From Actinomycetota bacterium (GTDB taxonomy: Bacteria; Actinomycetota; Actinomycetes; Mycobacteriales; Mycobacteriaceae): a DNA stretch of 5,975 nt. The DNA lies in NCBI GenBank assembly GCA_005789055.1, contig SYAA01000344.1:1-5975 (forward strand), read 5' to 3'. The translations under genes and the position numbers were made by a program. The notes beneath the pieces were generated by a model, which ran no database searches, was not told the origin of the DNA, and saw only the letters and a list, made by a program, of their open reading frames with translations. Of the stretch, positions 5,657 through 5,975 are shown one piece after another; position 1 is the stretch's first letter, and each line of letters starts with the position of its first letter.

Positions 5657-5975
5657 ACGGCGGGGCGGAGCGCTGCGAAATCGGCCGGTAACCATCGTCG
5701 GTCGCCACCAGTACTTCGCCGGCCGGCGGGCTGCCGCAAGCCCGTTCGCAGCCCACGTAGTGCACCCTGCCGACCTCAGGGACAGGGGATTCGGCCACCC
5801 GCAGGGCCTCGGCCCGCACATCGGCGCGCGACCGCTCGCATCCCGGACTCCCCACGCAGGCGCTCACCTCAAGCCAGCGTGAGGTCTCATCGAACACCAG
5901 GCCCAGTGGTGCCAGCACCCGCAGCGAGGTGTCGGCCACGCCCTCGGCCAGATCGCACACCAGCAGTGAGCGCCA
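5655..5975 (-). CDS. cobG: Precorrin-3B synthase, C-terminal part (partial at the window edge)
   Basis: CobG is the oxygen-dependent monooxygenase that turns precorrin-3A into precorrin-3B with a C20 hydroxyl and a gamma-lactone, and it marks the aerobic route. Only the last 106 codons are present; the frame is open through the right edge, so the start and the N-terminal part are outside. The visible part holds the 4Fe-4S cysteine pattern of the nitrite/sulfite-reductase-like superfamily: C-x5-C in SACVGSPGC (cysteines at fragment residues 40 and 46), then C-x3-C in GCERAC (76 and 80), 29 residues apart. PLGLVFDETSRWLEVSAC and ACGSP...GEVLVATDDGYR fit mycobacterial CobG. The stop is TAG at 5657-5655. 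It heads the visible part of the minus-strand cobG-cobH-cobIJ operon. Confidence 0.92.
   Translation of the reverse strand, partial: WRSLLVCDLAEGVADTSLRVLAPLGLVFDETSRWLEVSACVGSPGCERSRADVRAEALRVAESPVPEVGRVHYVGCERACGSPPAGEVLVATDDGYRPISQRSAPP

Noticed and set aside
5322..5882. A 186-codon open frame on the plus strand across cobH and cobG
   Set aside because: It crosses the cobG-cobH junction antisense to both conserved proteins and has no family features.

Overview
The window is high-GC coding DNA with almost no intergenic space. It carries the aerobic (CobG-type) corrin-ring part of cobalamin (vitamin B12) biosynthesis, in an arrangement and with protein sequences typical of Mycobacterium and close relatives. 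The proteins read like orthologs of the M. tuberculosis Rv2064-Rv2066 and Rv2070c-Rv2074 genes. The gene order differs from M. tuberculosis in one respect: nothing lies between cobK and cobIJ. This suggests a non-tuberculous mycobacterium, but the species cannot be named from the sequence alone.

Layout. Positions 1-38 (minus strand) hold only the first 12 codons of a divergent gene that resembles the Rv2074-type F420-dependent biliverdin reductase. A 35-bp divergent promoter region (39-73) follows. The plus-strand arm is an SDR oxidoreductase of the DprE2/Rv2073c type (74-832), a 12-codon coupled small ORF (829-867), cobL (864-2048), cobM (2045-2800) and cobK (2800-3537), all overlapping or nearly so. 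The minus-strand arm, read right to left, is the 3' end of cobG (to 5655), cobH (5645-5019) and a fused cobIJ (5008-3512). The two arms converge and overlap tail to tail by 26 bp (3512-3537).

How the genes work together. CobI makes precorrin-3A, CobG makes precorrin-3B, CobJ precorrin-4, CobM precorrin-5, CobK reduces precorrin-6A to 6B, CobL makes precorrin-8X and CobH makes hydrogenobyrinic acid. The only step between precorrin-2 and hydrogenobyrinic acid with no gene here is CobF (precorrin-6A synthase). Two proteins are fusions: CobI-CobJ, and the CbiE-CbiT architecture of CobL. Expression appears strongly coupled: ATGA, GTGA or TGATG junctions link the plus-strand genes, and on the minus strand gaps of 9-10 nt have ribosome binding sites overlapping the preceding stop codons.

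I see no mobile element, CRISPR array, tRNA or rRNA, riboswitch or convincing terminator. The core pathway is known biology. The less ordinary points are the perfectly coupled 12-codon ORF between the SDR gene and cobL, the tiny divergent promoter region with probable leaderless starts, and the overlapping convergent ends at the position where M. tuberculosis carries Rv2067c-blaC-sigC.
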